Assembly: GCF_002532045.1 (NCBI RefSeq)
Contig: NZ_NWTG01000012.1
Span: 164,282 to 228,281 of the forward strand
DNA from: Bradyrhizobium sp. C9
GTDB taxonomy: Bacteria; Pseudomonadota; Alphaproteobacteria; Rhizobiales; Xanthobacteraceae
Direction of reading: 5' to 3'
DNA length: 64,000 nt
Under the pieces are notes generated by a model, which was not told the origin of the DNA, ran no database searches, and was given only the letters and a program-made list of their open reading frames with translations. Both the position numbers and the translations under genes were made by a program. Positions 1 through 9,167 of the stretch are shown in pieces (within the stretch, counting starts at the first letter, position 1; each line of letters begins with the position of its first letter).

Positions 1-173
1 CTCGGCTCGGTCGGTGCGAGCAGCTCGACATCGTCAAGCGCCAGCGTCTGGCCGGTCGGTCGTGTCTCGCCGAACATCTCGCCTGCGTGCACGGAGATGC
101 CGGACGAGGTGAGTTGCCCGAAGCCGATTTCGGCATGGTGGCGGAAGCGGACCCAGCGCGTTACATTGGCCAT
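1..173 (-). CDS. Fumarylacetoacetate hydrolase family protein, N-terminal part (cut by window edge)
   Basis: Only the first 57 codons are present; the gene runs off the left edge. The translation begins MANVTRWVRFRHH and continues with GQTLALDDVELLAP, which resembles the small N-terminal domain (DUF2437-like) that precedes the catalytic fold in fumarylacetoacetate hydrolase-type enzymes. These are metal-dependent C-C hydrolases, decarboxylases or isomerases acting on 2-oxo acids. The ATG lies 5 bases after the stop of the reductase gene on the same strand, so the two are almost certainly co-transcribed. The catalytic domain is outside the window, so the substrate cannot be judged. Confidence 0.7.
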   Translation of the reverse strand, partial: MANVTRWVRFRHHAEIGFGQLTSSGISVHAGEMFGETRPTGQTLALDDVELLAPTEP

Positions 174-178
174 CGCGA

Positions 179-1195
179 TCACGCCACCGCAAGCGATTGG
201 GCTTCGACGCCGGCCGCCCCGTCATAGAGGCCGGCCAGTCTGCTGCGCTGCGCGACCAGCGCCAGCACCGCATCGAGGGCGGGCGTCGCAATCCCGGTCA
301 TCCGGCCCATCTCCTGCACCACGGTGATCAGCGGATCGATCTCGACCGGACGTCCGCGCTCGAGATCCTGCAGCATCGAGGTCTTGTGCGCGCCGACCTT
401 GCGCGCGCCCTCGATGCGGCGTTCGACATCGACCCGGAACTTGACGCCGAGGCTTTCCGCGATCGCCTGGGCCTCCAGCATGATTGCCCTCGACAGCGCG
501 CGCGTGCCGGGATTGGTGCAGATCACGTCGAGGGTCGCGTGGGTGAGGGCGCTGATCGGGTTGAAGCAGACGTTGCCCCACAGCTTGAGCCAGATCTCGT
601 CGCGGATGCGGTCGAGCACCGGCGCCTTCATGCCCGCTGCCGCGAACAGGGCGGCAAGCCGCTCGACATCAGGTGTGATCTCACCGGAGGGTTCGCCGAG
701 CGGAAAGCTGTTGCCATAGACGTGACGGATCACGCCGGGCGCCTCGATCTCGGTGGCGGGATAGACCACGCAGCCGATGGCACGCGCGGGATCGAGCTCG
801 TTCCACTGCCGTCCGCCGGGATCGATGCTTTCGAGCGCCGATCCCTCGTGCCGTCCGCCGTGCTTGTAGAAATACCAGTAGGGGATGCCGTTGACGGCGG
901 TGACGATACGGGTCCGCTCACCCAAGAGGGGCCGCATCGGTTCGATGACGCCGGTGATCGAATGCGCCTTGAGGCAGATGATGACGAAATCCTGCTCGCC
1001 GAGTTCGGCGGGATTGTCGGTGCAGCGAGGATGCACCACGCGCTCCTCGTCGCCGATCAGGAGCTTCAGGCCGTTCTGCCGCATCGCGGCGAGGTGCGCA
1101 CCGCGCGCGACCAGGCTGACATCGGCGCCAGCGCGCATAAATTCGACACCGAGATAGCCGCCGATGGCACCGGCGCCGTAAATGCAGACCTTCAT
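179..1195 (-). CDS. 2-dehydropantoate 2-reductase family protein
   Basis: A 338-residue NADPH-dependent reductase of the ApbA/PanE family. The N-terminal dinucleotide-binding motif GAGAIGGYLG follows KVCIY at residues 2-6. The middle holds VTAVNGIPYWYF, the family's substrate-pocket asparagine region, and LKLWGNVCFNPISALT is the typical start of the C-terminal helical domain. I start at the ATG at 1195 because AGAGGA lies just upstream; the 14-codon longer version has no such site. It is followed directly by a fumarylacetoacetate hydrolase-like gene. That pairing is usual for catabolic 2-oxo-acid reductases, so a role in pantothenate synthesis is not assured. Confidence 0.85.
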   Translation of the reverse strand: MKVCIYGAGAIGGYLGVEFMRAGADVSLVARGAHLAAMRQNGLKLLIGDEERVVHPRCTDNPAELGEQDFVIICLKAHSITGVIEPMRPLLGERTRIVTAVNGIPYWYFYKHGGRHEGSALESIDPGGRQWNELDPARAIGCVVYPATEIEAPGVIRHVYGNSFPLGEPSGEITPDVERLAALFAAAGMKAPVLDRIRDEIWLKLWGNVCFNPISALTHATLDVICTNPGTRALSRAIMLEAQAIAESLGVKFRVDVERRIEGARKVGAHKTSMLQDLERGRPVEIDPLITVVQEMGRMTGIATPALDAVLALVAQRSRLAGLYDGAAGVEAQSLAVA

Positions 1196-1280
1196 GAAAT
1201 CCTCTCGAGCAGAGTGGGGACACAGCATGAGCCACAACGGCTCGAACCGAATTGCGTGGCGATGGCCTCGCGAAAGTCAG

Positions 1281-1694
1281 TCAGGCCGCGCAGGCGGCTT
1301 CTTCCAGGGCAAAGCCGATGTCCCGCATGCTCACGACGCCGACGAGCCGGCCGTTGTCGATGACGGGGACATGGCGGATGTCATGACGGACCATCAGATG
1401 CTCGACATCGCTGAGCGCGTCCTGCGACGTGCAGGACACCAGCGGCCGCGGCGAAATGAATTGCGCGACCTTCGCGGCAAGACCACCCGTGCCGCGCTCG
1501 GCGATCACAGCGACGACATCGCGCTCGGTGAACATTCCGACCACGGCGGCGTCGACGCTGCGCGAGCCGTTCCTGACCACGAGCGCGCCGACATTGCTCG
1601 CGTACATCAAGTTCGCCGCAATGCTCACGGTTTCGCTCGAGCCGATCGTCACCACGTGCGCGCGGTTGGCGCGAAGGATGTCCCCGACATACAT
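1281..1694 (-). CDS. Tandem CBS-domain protein
   Basis: A 137-residue protein made almost entirely of two CBS motifs. The first runs from about residue 8 to 68 and ends VVGMFTERDVVAVIAERG; the second, about residue 80 to 130, ends RLVGVVSMRDIG. CBS pairs bind adenosine nucleotides (AMP, ATP, NAD, SAM) and usually sense energy state. A free-standing pair like this has no catalytic domain and probably acts on a partner. It is divergent from the IclR regulator across a 234-bp region; nothing in the sequence identifies its partner. Confidence 0.85.
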   Translation of the reverse strand: MYVGDILRANRAHVVTIGSSETVSIAANLMYASNVGALVVRNGSRSVDAAVVGMFTERDVVAVIAERGTGGLAAKVAQFISPRPLVSCTSQDALSDVEHLMVRHDIRHVPVIDNGRLVGVVSMRDIGFALEEAACAA

Positions 1695-1833
1695 GGTATG
1701 GTCCTCCCGGTTGTATCATTGGGCCGTTAAGAAACAATCGTGGTATACATTATCCCAGAAGTCAAACAAAAGAATCGCCGCTTTCTGTGATAAAAATGGC
1801 AAAAAGACTGACCTATTCGCGAATTCTGTTACC

Positions 1834-1870
1834 TTGACTCCTCGGTCATTTGGTATGCCATATGCCAAAT
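1834..1870 (+). promoter_or_regulatory. Candidate IclR operator and promoter upstream of the IclR gene
   Basis: An inverted repeat ATTTGGTAT (1848-1856) and ATGCCAAAT (1862-1870) flanks a 5-bp centre, with one mismatch in 9. A TTGACT element at 1834-1839 would be the -35 box, with CATATG-like sequence about 17 bases further on, so the dyad would overlap the promoter. IclR-family proteins often bind such dyads and repress their own gene. The assignment to this regulator is by position only. Confidence 0.45.
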
Positions 1871-1932
1871 GTGACGCTCGTTGTCGGCGAGCAATTTCGT
1901 TCTGAACCGCAACCGGTTAGGGGCAGGTCGTG

Positions 1933-2775
1933 ATGAAAAGAGAGCCGATCCGGCGCAAGCCGTCCGATCCCGATCTTCGCACTCCGTCGGATCAAGACGC
2001 GCGAGACGGCGGCGTTCAATCGGTCGATCGCGCGCTGCAAATCATGGAAGCGCTTGCTGAGGATGACGAAGGCTATCGGCTGACCGATCTTGCGATCCGC
2101 ATCGGCTTGCCGCCGTCGACGGCTCACCGGCTGCTGACGACGCTGGAGAACCGCAGGTTCGTGCAGTTCGATCGCGAGGAGTCGAAGTGGCACATCGGTG
2201 CGCAAAGCTTCGTGGTCGGCTCGACCTTCATGCGCCGGCGCAACTTTTCCGCGCGGGCTTTGCCTTATCTGCGCAAGTTGCGCGACCAGACCAGGGAAAC
2301 CGCAAATCTTGCAGTGGTCGACGATGATTCCATCATCGTCGTATCCCGCATCGAAAGCCGGGAGATCATGCGTTCGCTGACCAAGGTCGGCGGACGCGTG
2401 GCGTTGATCGCCTCGGGCGTGGGGAAGGCGGTGCTGGCCGCGTATTCCGACGCCGACATCAACGCGATCATCCGCCGTCGCGGCATGCCGCGCCTGACGG
2501 AGAAGTCGATCATTCGGCCGGGCGAGTTGTTCAGGGAATTGGAGACCGTGCGACGCCAGGGCTACGCGGTGGACGATGAAGAGGCGCGGCTCGGCCTGCG
2601 CTGTGTGGCCGCGGTCGTCTTCAACGATTGCAGCGAGCCGTTCGCCGCCGTTTCGGTATCGGGGATGGCGGATCGGCTGACGGACGAGCGCTTGCCGGAG
2701 ATTGGCGCCATCGTGCATCAGATCGCAGCCGAGCTCTCGGCAGAGCTTCGCGGCAGCAGCCGCACGCAGCCGTAG
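1933..2775 (+). CDS. IclR family transcriptional regulator
   Basis: About 280 residues. An N-terminal winged helix (about residues 28-88) contains YRLTDLAIRIGLPPSTAHRL, a clear IclR helix-turn-helix. The C-terminal effector domain has the usual glycine-rich path (VALIASGVGKAVLA) and EARLGLRCVAAVVF. GTG at 1930 is directly followed by ATG at 1933; I use the ATG. The next genes downstream on the same strand are gcl-hyi-glxR, and in E. coli the glyoxylate/allantoin regulon is controlled by the IclR protein AllR. A role as glyoxylate-responsive regulator is therefore a reasonable inference, not proven. Confidence 0.85.
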   Translation: MKREPIRRKPSDPDLRTPSDQDARDGGVQSVDRALQIMEALAEDDEGYRLTDLAIRIGLPPSTAHRLLTTLENRRFVQFDREESKWHIGAQSFVVGSTFMRRRNFSARALPYLRKLRDQTRETANLAVVDDDSIIVVSRIESREIMRSLTKVGGRVALIASGVGKAVLAAYSDADINAIIRRRGMPRLTEKSIIRPGELFRELETVRRQGYAVDDEEARLGLRCVAAVVFNDCSEPFAAVSVSGMADRLTDERLPEIGAIVHQIAAELSAELRGSSRTQP

Positions 2776-2966
2776 CAGGCGCAAGGCCTGCTGCTGTTCT
2801 CGCCGTTGCCGGCTTCCATTGTTTCGCAGGCGCTAATCTCTTGGAGGGATGCAGGAAATCGCAAGCGCTGCCACTGGGCGGAAAATCCAATCGATTGCGT
2901 TGAGATCGATGACCCCGGGCCTGATGATCACGCTCAAGCCAACCCATAGCGAAGCGGGATCATCAG

Positions 2967-4754
2967 ATGAAAATGCGAGCAATCGATGCAGCAGTGCGCA
3001 TTCTCGAACGCGAGGGGATCACCTGTGCGTTCGGCGTTCCCGGCGCCGCGATCAACCCGCTTTACTCCGCGCTGAAGCGCAACGGCTCGATCCGGCACAT
3101 TCTGGCGCGCCATGTCGAAGGCGCCTCGCATATGGCGGAAGGCTATACCAGGGCGAAAGCAGGCAATATCGGCGTCTGCATCGGCACATCGGGTCCCGCC
3201 GGAACCGACATGATCACCGGCCTCTATTCGGCGATCGCGGATTCGATTCCGATCCTCTGCATCACCGGGCAGGCGCCGCGGGCGCGGCTCTACAAGGAGG
3301 ATTTCCAGGCCGTCGACATCGAGGCGATCGCAAAGCCAGTGACGAAATGGGCCGTCACCGTGCGCGAGCCGGCGCTGGTGCCGCGGGTGTTCAGCCAGGC
3401 TTTCCACATCATGCGCTCGGGGCGGCCGGGACCGGTGCTGATCGATCTGCCTCTCGATGTGCAACTGGCCGAGATCGAGTTCGACGACGAGACCTATTCG
3501 CCGCTGCCGGTCTATAAGCCTGTGGCGACGCGCAAGCAGATCGAGAAGGCGCTCGAAATGCTCGACGCCGCCGAGCGGCCGCTGATCGTGGCCGGCGGCG
3601 GGGTGATCAACGCCGATGCGTCCGAGCTGCTGGTCGCATTCGCCGAAGCGGTCAACGTTCCGGTCGTCCCGACGCTGATGGCATGGGGCGCCATTCCCGA
3701 CGATCACGCGCTGATGGCCGGCATGGTCGGCTTGCAGACCAGCCATCGCTACGCCAACGCCACGATGCTCGAATCCGATTTCGTGCTCGGCATCGGAAAC
3801 CGCTGGGCCAACCGGCACACCGGTTCGATCGAGACCTACACCAAGGGGCGCAAATTCGTCCATGTCGACATCGAGCCGACCCAGATCGGACGGGTGTTCA
3901 ATCCGGATCTCGGCATCGTGTCGGACGCCAAGGCCGCGCTGGAGATGTTCGTGGCCGTCGCCCGCGAGTGGCGGAAGTCTGGCAAGCTGCGCGATCGGCA
4001 GGCCTGGCCCGCAGCCTGCCGCGACCGCAAGCGCTCGATGCTGCGCAAGAGCCACTTCGATAACATCCCGATCAAGCCGCAGCGCGTCTACGAGGAGATG
4101 AACAAGGCGTTCGGCCGCGACACTTGCTACGTGACCGTAATCGGATTGTCGCAAATTGCGGGCGCCCAGTTCCTCAACGTCTATCAGCCGCGCAATTGGA
4201 TCAACGCCGGGCAGGCCGGTCCGCTCGGCTGGACATTGCCGGCTGCGCTCGGCGTGCGCGCCGCCGATCCCGATCGTGACATCGTCGCGCTGTCGGGTGA
4301 CTACGACTTCCAGTTCCTGATCGAGGAGCTCGCGGTCGGGGCGCAGTTCAATCTGCCCTACATCCACGTCGTCGTGAACAATTCATATCTCGGGCTGATC
4401 CGGCAGGCGCAGCGTGGCTTCGACATGGACTATCACGTCCAGCTGTCGTTCGAGAACATCAACGCGCCCGAGATCGGCGTCTACGGTGTCGACCACGTGA
4501 CCGTCGCGGAAGGGCTGGGCTGCAAGGCGATCCGTGTGACGGACCCGAACGAGGCGCAGGCCGCGTTCGCGACCGCGCGCGAGCTGATGGCCAAGCACCG
4601 TGTGCCGGTGGTGGTGGAATTCATCCTCGAGCGGGTCACCAACATCGCGATGGGAACGGAGATCGACAACATCGTCGAATTCGAGGAGGTGCTCGATCTT
4701 CCGCTCGATGACGTGCCGAGCGCACAACGATCCGGCACGTTGTTGCCGGCCTGA
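2967..4754 (+). CDS. gcl: Glyoxylate carboligase (tartronate-semialdehyde synthase)
   Basis: A 595-residue thiamine-diphosphate enzyme joining two glyoxylates into tartronate semialdehyde with loss of CO2. It aligns without visible gaps to what I recall of E. coli Gcl. The signature is RHVEGASHMAEG, where the glutamate that activates the cofactor in nearly all ThDP enzymes is replaced by valine (V50 here), a hallmark of Gcl. The C-terminal ThDP site has SGDYDFQFLIEELAVG and VNNSYLGLIRQAQR. It is first of three genes (gcl-hyi-glxR) with short gaps. The start has an alternative ATG two codons downstream. Confidence 0.97.
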   Translation: MKMRAIDAAVRILEREGITCAFGVPGAAINPLYSALKRNGSIRHILARHVEGASHMAEGYTRAKAGNIGVCIGTSGPAGTDMITGLYSAIADSIPILCITGQAPRARLYKEDFQAVDIEAIAKPVTKWAVTVREPALVPRVFSQAFHIMRSGRPGPVLIDLPLDVQLAEIEFDDETYSPLPVYKPVATRKQIEKALEMLDAAERPLIVAGGGVINADASELLVAFAEAVNVPVVPTLMAWGAIPDDHALMAGMVGLQTSHRYANATMLESDFVLGIGNRWANRHTGSIETYTKGRKFVHVDIEPTQIGRVFNPDLGIVSDAKAALEMFVAVAREWRKSGKLRDRQAWPAACRDRKRSMLRKSHFDNIPIKPQRVYEEMNKAFGRDTCYVTVIGLSQIAGAQFLNVYQPRNWINAGQAGPLGWTLPAALGVRAADPDRDIVALSGDYDFQFLIEELAVGAQFNLPYIHVVVNNSYLGLIRQAQRGFDMDYHVQLSFENINAPEIGVYGVDHVTVAEGLGCKAIRVTDPNEAQAAFATARELMAKHRVPVVVEFILERVTNIAMGTEIDNIVEFEEVLDLPLDDVPSAQRSGTLLPA

Positions 4755-4792
4755 CGACATCATCCAGCGCTGCCCCAAGCGGAGATAGACCC

Positions 4793-5578
<786 letters not shown>

Positions 5579-5603
5579 TCAGGCTGACAGGAGCGACGAC
5601 AAC

Positions 5604-6491
5604 ATGAAAGACATCGGATTTATCGGGCTCGGCACCATGGGACGTCCGATGGCGAGCCATCTCCTGGCTGCCGGCTATCGCCTGTTCCTGCACGACGTTG
5701 CGCCCATTCCGCCCGAGCTGATTGCGGCCGGCGGCGTCGCTTGCGAGTCCGCGAAGCAAGTGGCGCAGGAAGCCGACGCCGTCATCATCATGGTGCCGGA
5801 CACGCCGCATGTCGAAGCCGTGCTGTTCGGTCAAGGCGGCGTCGCGGAGGGGGTCTCCAAAGGCATGATCGTGGTCGATATGAGTTCGATCTCGCCGCTG
5901 GCGACCAAGGAGTTTGCACGGAAGATCGATGCGCTCGGCGCCGACTACCTCGACGCGCCGGTTTCCGGCGGTGAGGTCGGTGCAAAGGCGGCAAGCCTGA
6001 CCATCATGGTCGGCGGGCGGGAGCGGGCGTTCAACGCGATGAAGCCCCTGTTCGACGCGATGGGGAAGAATGTCACGCATGTCGGCGGCAATGGCGACGG
6101 CCAGACCACCAAGGTTGCGAACCAGATCATCGTGGCGCTGACCATCGAGGCGGTGAGCGAGGCGCTGCTGTTCGCGTCCAAGGCGGGTGCCGATCCCGCG
6201 CTGGTGCGCAAGGCGCTGATGGGCGGCTTTGCCTCGTCCCGGATCCTCGAGGTGCATGGCGAGCGCATGCTGAAGCGCAATTTCGATCCAGGCTTTCGCA
6301 TCGAGCTGCATCAAAAGGATCTCAACCTCGCGCTGGAAGGCGCGCGGGCGCTCGGGTTGTCGCTGCCCGGCACGGCCGCAGCCCAGCAGCTGTTCAACGC
6401 CTGTACCGCGCTCGGCGGCAAAGCCTGGGACCATTCCGCAATTCTGAGAGCGCTGGAAGTCATGGCGGGCCACGAGGTGGCGGCTGCCTGA
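5604..6491 (+). CDS. glxR: Tartronate semialdehyde reductase (2-hydroxy-3-oxopropionate reductase)
   Basis: A 295-residue member of the 3-hydroxyacid dehydrogenase family. GFIGLGTMGRPMASHL is the NAD(P) motif at the N terminus, YLDAPVSGGEVGAKAASL the substrate loop, and the catalytic lysine lies in GQTTKVANQIIV. It reduces tartronate semialdehyde to D-glycerate. AGGAG is followed by the ATG at 5604. Third and last gene of the gcl-hyi-glxR set, which together carry glyoxylate to glycerate. Confidence 0.95.
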   Translation: MKDIGFIGLGTMGRPMASHLLAAGYRLFLHDVAPIPPELIAAGGVACESAKQVAQEADAVIIMVPDTPHVEAVLFGQGGVAEGVSKGMIVVDMSSISPLATKEFARKIDALGADYLDAPVSGGEVGAKAASLTIMVGGRERAFNAMKPLFDAMGKNVTHVGGNGDGQTTKVANQIIVALTIEAVSEALLFASKAGADPALVRKALMGGFASSRILEVHGERMLKRNFDPGFRIELHQKDLNLALEGARALGLSLPGTAAAQQLFNACTALGGKAWDHSAILRALEVMAGHEVAAA

Positions 6492-6589
6492 GCTTCATGC
6501 AATGATCACGGCGCCGAACTGCAATGGCCAGTCCTTGTGACGAGTTCGACGGCTCGGCAGCCGTATATTAAAGACCGATCTCTGGCGTC

Positions 6590-6625
6590 TTGACACGGTA
6601 AGTAAAAATATTATTACATACCGTG
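6590..6625 (+). promoter_or_regulatory. Promoter and long palindromic operator upstream of the Ntn-hydrolase gene
   Basis: TTGACA (6590-6595) forms a perfect -35 box. Overlapping it is an inverted repeat with 12-bp arms, CACGGTAAGTAA (6594-6605) and TTACATACCGTG (6614-6625), 11 of 12 positions matching, around AAATATTA. The -10 region falls inside the right arm, so a bound protein should block polymerase. Inside it lies the 16-bp AAGTAA-N4-ATTATT element (6600-6615), close to dyads at 11441-11456 and 17281-17296. The local AT content stands out against its surroundings. Confidence 0.65.
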
Positions 6626-6642
6626 CTTGGGAGATACGGCTG

Positions 6643-8235
6643 ATGTTGCAGACAAAACGAAGCTATGGCGGCATGGTGACCGCGCCGCACCACCTGGCGG
6701 CGCAGGCTGGACTCGCGGTCCTTTCGGAAGGTGGCAATGCCATTGAGGCGATGATCGCCGCGGCCGCGACGATTGCCGTGGCCTATCCGCACATGAACGG
6801 CCTCGGCGGCGACAGCTTCTGGCTGGTCGGCCGCGCCGGTTCGACGCCGGTCGGGATTCAGGCTTGCGGACGCGCTGCGATGGCGGCGGATCGCAACTGG
6901 TATCGCGAGCGTGGCTGCAGCAGCATTCCCGGTCGCGGCCCGCTCGCCGCGCTCACCGTCGCCGGGACCGTCGACGGTTGGCAGAAGGCCTTTGAACTCA
7001 GCCGCGATCGTCATGACGGGCGACTGCCGATGGCGCGGCTGCTCGAGCCCGCAATCCGGCATGCCGAGGAGGGCGTGGCCGTCACCAGCACGCTGCATGA
7101 GAACATCGGCAAGAAGCGGCATGAGCTCGAAAACGTGCCCGGCTATGCCGAGGTCTATCTGCCGCAAGGCGCCCCGCTCGCGCTCGGTACGCGGCTGCGA
7201 CAGCCGCGTGTCGCCGCGACGCTGCGGCGTCTGGCCAAGGCCGGGCTGTCCGATTTCTATCGCGGCGAACTGGCGCGCGCGATGGCGGCCGATCTCGAGC
7301 GGGCAGGGAGCCCGCTACGATTGGCTGATCTCGAGCGACATCAGGCATCGCTGGTGACGCCGCTCTCGGTCGAGGTGTCCGGCCACAAGGTCTTCAACAT
7401 GCCTCCGCCGACGCAGGGGCTGGCCTCGCTCCTGATCCTGGCGCTTTATGCCCGGCGCATCGCCGACGAAGCCGATGGCGTCGATCATCTGCACCGGCTC
7501 GTCGAATGCACGAAAGCCGCGTTCCGTATTCGCAACGGCCACGTGACCGATCCCGACTACATGAAGCACCCAGCCGCCGAATTCCTGTCCGAGCAATCGC
7601 TGGCCGCGCTTCACGAAACGGTATCCGATCGCCGCGCCGCGCCGTGGCCCGACCCGTCCAAGCAGGGCGATACGGTGTGGCTCGCTGCGACCGACCGCAA
7701 TGGGCTCAGCGTCAGCTTCATTCAAAGCGTCTATTGGGAGTTTGGTTCGGGCGTCATCCTGCCCGAGAGCGGAGTCACCTGGCAAAACCGCGGAACGAGC
7801 TTCAGCCTCGGCGAGACCGACGTCAATCGGCTGGATCCGGGACGCCTGCCGTTCCACACCATCCAGCCGGCGATGGCCGAGCTCGGCGATGGGCGGCTGA
7901 TCTCCTTCGGCACGATGGGCGGAGAGGGGCAGCCGCAGACCCAGGCCGCCATCTTCTCCCGCTACGCCATGCACGGCCAGGAGCTGCAGTCCGCGATTAC
8001 GGCGCCGCGCTGGCTGCTTGGTCGCACCTGGGGCGAGGAAAACAACAATTTGAAGATCGAGTCCCGCTTCGATCCCGCGATCATCGATCGGCTCCGCACG
8101 CTCGGCCACGACATTCAGGTGACCGGTCCGTTCGAGGAGATCATGGGACACGCCGGCGCGATCGTCTGGCATCCGGACGGCCTGATGGAAGGAGCCAGCG
8201 ATCCGCGCAGCGACGGTGTCGTTGCGACCCGCTGA
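6643..8235 (+). CDS. hpxW: Gamma-glutamyltransferase-family Ntn hydrolase, probable oxamate amidohydrolase
   Basis: A 530-residue member of the gamma-glutamyltranspeptidase fold, made as a precursor that cleaves itself before a threonine. The nucleophile is T344 in KQGDTVWLAATDRNG; GGEGQPQTQAAIFSRY and YPHMNGLGGDSFWLV are other family motifs. There is no signal peptide, so it acts in the cytoplasm, unlike classical periplasmic GGT. Klebsiella HpxW, an oxamate amidohydrolase of purine degradation, belongs to this family. With AllF/AllG/AllH and carbamate kinase nearby, hydrolysis of oxamate to oxalate and ammonia is the best guess. The family assignment is firm; the substrate is inferred from context. 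Confidence 0.8.
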   Translation: MLQTKRSYGGMVTAPHHLAAQAGLAVLSEGGNAIEAMIAAAATIAVAYPHMNGLGGDSFWLVGRAGSTPVGIQACGRAAMAADRNWYRERGCSSIPGRGPLAALTVAGTVDGWQKAFELSRDRHDGRLPMARLLEPAIRHAEEGVAVTSTLHENIGKKRHELENVPGYAEVYLPQGAPLALGTRLRQPRVAATLRRLAKAGLSDFYRGELARAMAADLERAGSPLRLADLERHQASLVTPLSVEVSGHKVFNMPPPTQGLASLLILALYARRIADEADGVDHLHRLVECTKAAFRIRNGHVTDPDYMKHPAAEFLSEQSLAALHETVSDRRAAPWPDPSKQGDTVWLAATDRNGLSVSFIQSVYWEFGSGVILPESGVTWQNRGTSFSLGETDVNRLDPGRLPFHTIQPAMAELGDGRLISFGTMGGEGQPQTQAAIFSRYAMHGQELQSAITAPRWLLGRTWGEENNNLKIESRFDPAIIDRLRTLGHDIQVTGPFEEIMGHAGAIVWHPDGLMEGASDPRSDGVVATR

Positions 8236-8256
8236 GGGGCATTCCCGCCGCATGAC

Positions 8257-8279
8257 CCGCACGACACCGCGTCGTGCGG
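8257..8279. terminator. Hairpin between convergent genes
   Basis: A perfect 9-bp stem, CCGCACGAC (8257-8265) and GTCGTGCGG (8271-8279), with a 5-base loop, lies between the convergent hydrolase and TetR genes, 8 bases from the TetR stop. No run of T follows on either strand, so it would be a weak or Rho-assisted terminator serving both directions. Confidence 0.5.
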
Positions 8280-8287
8280 CTGACCTC

Positions 8288-9025
8288 TTAGCGGGACGGC
8301 TTGCCGGGGCGCGCCGTCGCCTTCGATGCTGCTGACTTGTCCTTGCGTGCCCCGGCAGGGGCCGTCAGCCAGGTTAGGATCATGTCCTGCGCATGCTCGC
8401 GGCGCCGCTCGAGCCAGTCCGACGCGCCGAGATCCTTGTCGAACATCGCCGACAATGTGTACCGATTGGAAACGTGGAAATAGCTCATCGCGGTGATCGA
8501 GACATAGAGCTGGATGGGATCGACATCACCGCGAAACAGGCCCGCCGCCACGCCGCGCCGCAAAATACTTTCGATGCTTGCAACCAGGGGCAAAGTGAGA
8601 TCGGCAATCTTGCGCGATTTGCGCATATTGCGCCCGCGCTGAAGGTTCTCGGTGTTGATCAGGGCGATATAGTTCTGGTGCTGCCCGAAGAACGTAAACG
8701 TGAAATCGATCAACCCGCTCATTGCGGCGATCGGCTCGAGATCATCCAGTTTCAGCCGTTGTTCGGCCGCGCGAATTTCGGTGTAGACGTCCTCGAGGAC
8801 GGCTATATAGAGCCCGTTCTTGTCGCCGAAATAGGCGTACAACAGGCGCATATTGGCCTTGGCGCGCTGCGCAATCGCCTCGACGCGTGCGCCGCCGAGG
8901 CCATTGTGGCAGAACTCGAACGTTGCGGCGCGCAGGATCGCTTCCTTGGTGAGCGCGGAGTCGCGAGGTCGCTTTCCGCGCGTGGTGGTGCGGGTGGGGC
9001 TGGTCGGTGCTGTCGTCTCTGTCAC
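8288..9025 (-). CDS. TetR family regulator (RutR-like)
   Basis: A 245-residue repressor. The N-terminal helix-turn-helix runs from about residue 25 to 72 (ALTKEAILRAATFEFCHNG, then AKANMRLLYAYFGDKNGLY). The C-terminal domain with FGQHQNYIALINTENLQRG and LYVSITAMSYFHVSNRYT resembles the YcdC/RutR type, whose E. coli member senses uracil and thymine. Both ends have low-complexity basic tails. GTG start. It lies inside the catabolic cluster and downstream of the amidohydrolase on the same strand. It is my preferred candidate for the protein binding the three shared AAGTAA dyads, by position and dyad shape only. Confidence 0.85.
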   Translation of the reverse strand: MTETTAPTSPTRTTTRGKRPRDSALTKEAILRAATFEFCHNGLGGARVEAIAQRAKANMRLLYAYFGDKNGLYIAVLEDVYTEIRAAEQRLKLDDLEPIAAMSGLIDFTFTFFGQHQNYIALINTENLQRGRNMRKSRKIADLTLPLVASIESILRRGVAAGLFRGDVDPIQLYVSITAMSYFHVSNRYTLSAMFDKDLGASDWLERRREHAQDMILTWLTAPAGARKDKSAASKATARPGKPSR

Positions 9026-9167
9026 GGCGTCAACCTTGCCTGGGCTCGGGTAGTCACGCAGGGCACGTCCACATCAGGCCACATCGGGCAGCGGACCGGT
9101 TCCCGGCGCAAGCAGCTGGGATTGAGATCGGCATTACGACTGTTCGTCAAGTGCGATTCCTCCATGT

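Noticed and set aside
2876..2892. GGAAAATCC as an IclR box before gcl
   Set aside because: Too short and common; it has no second arm beyond three bases and no promoter next to it.
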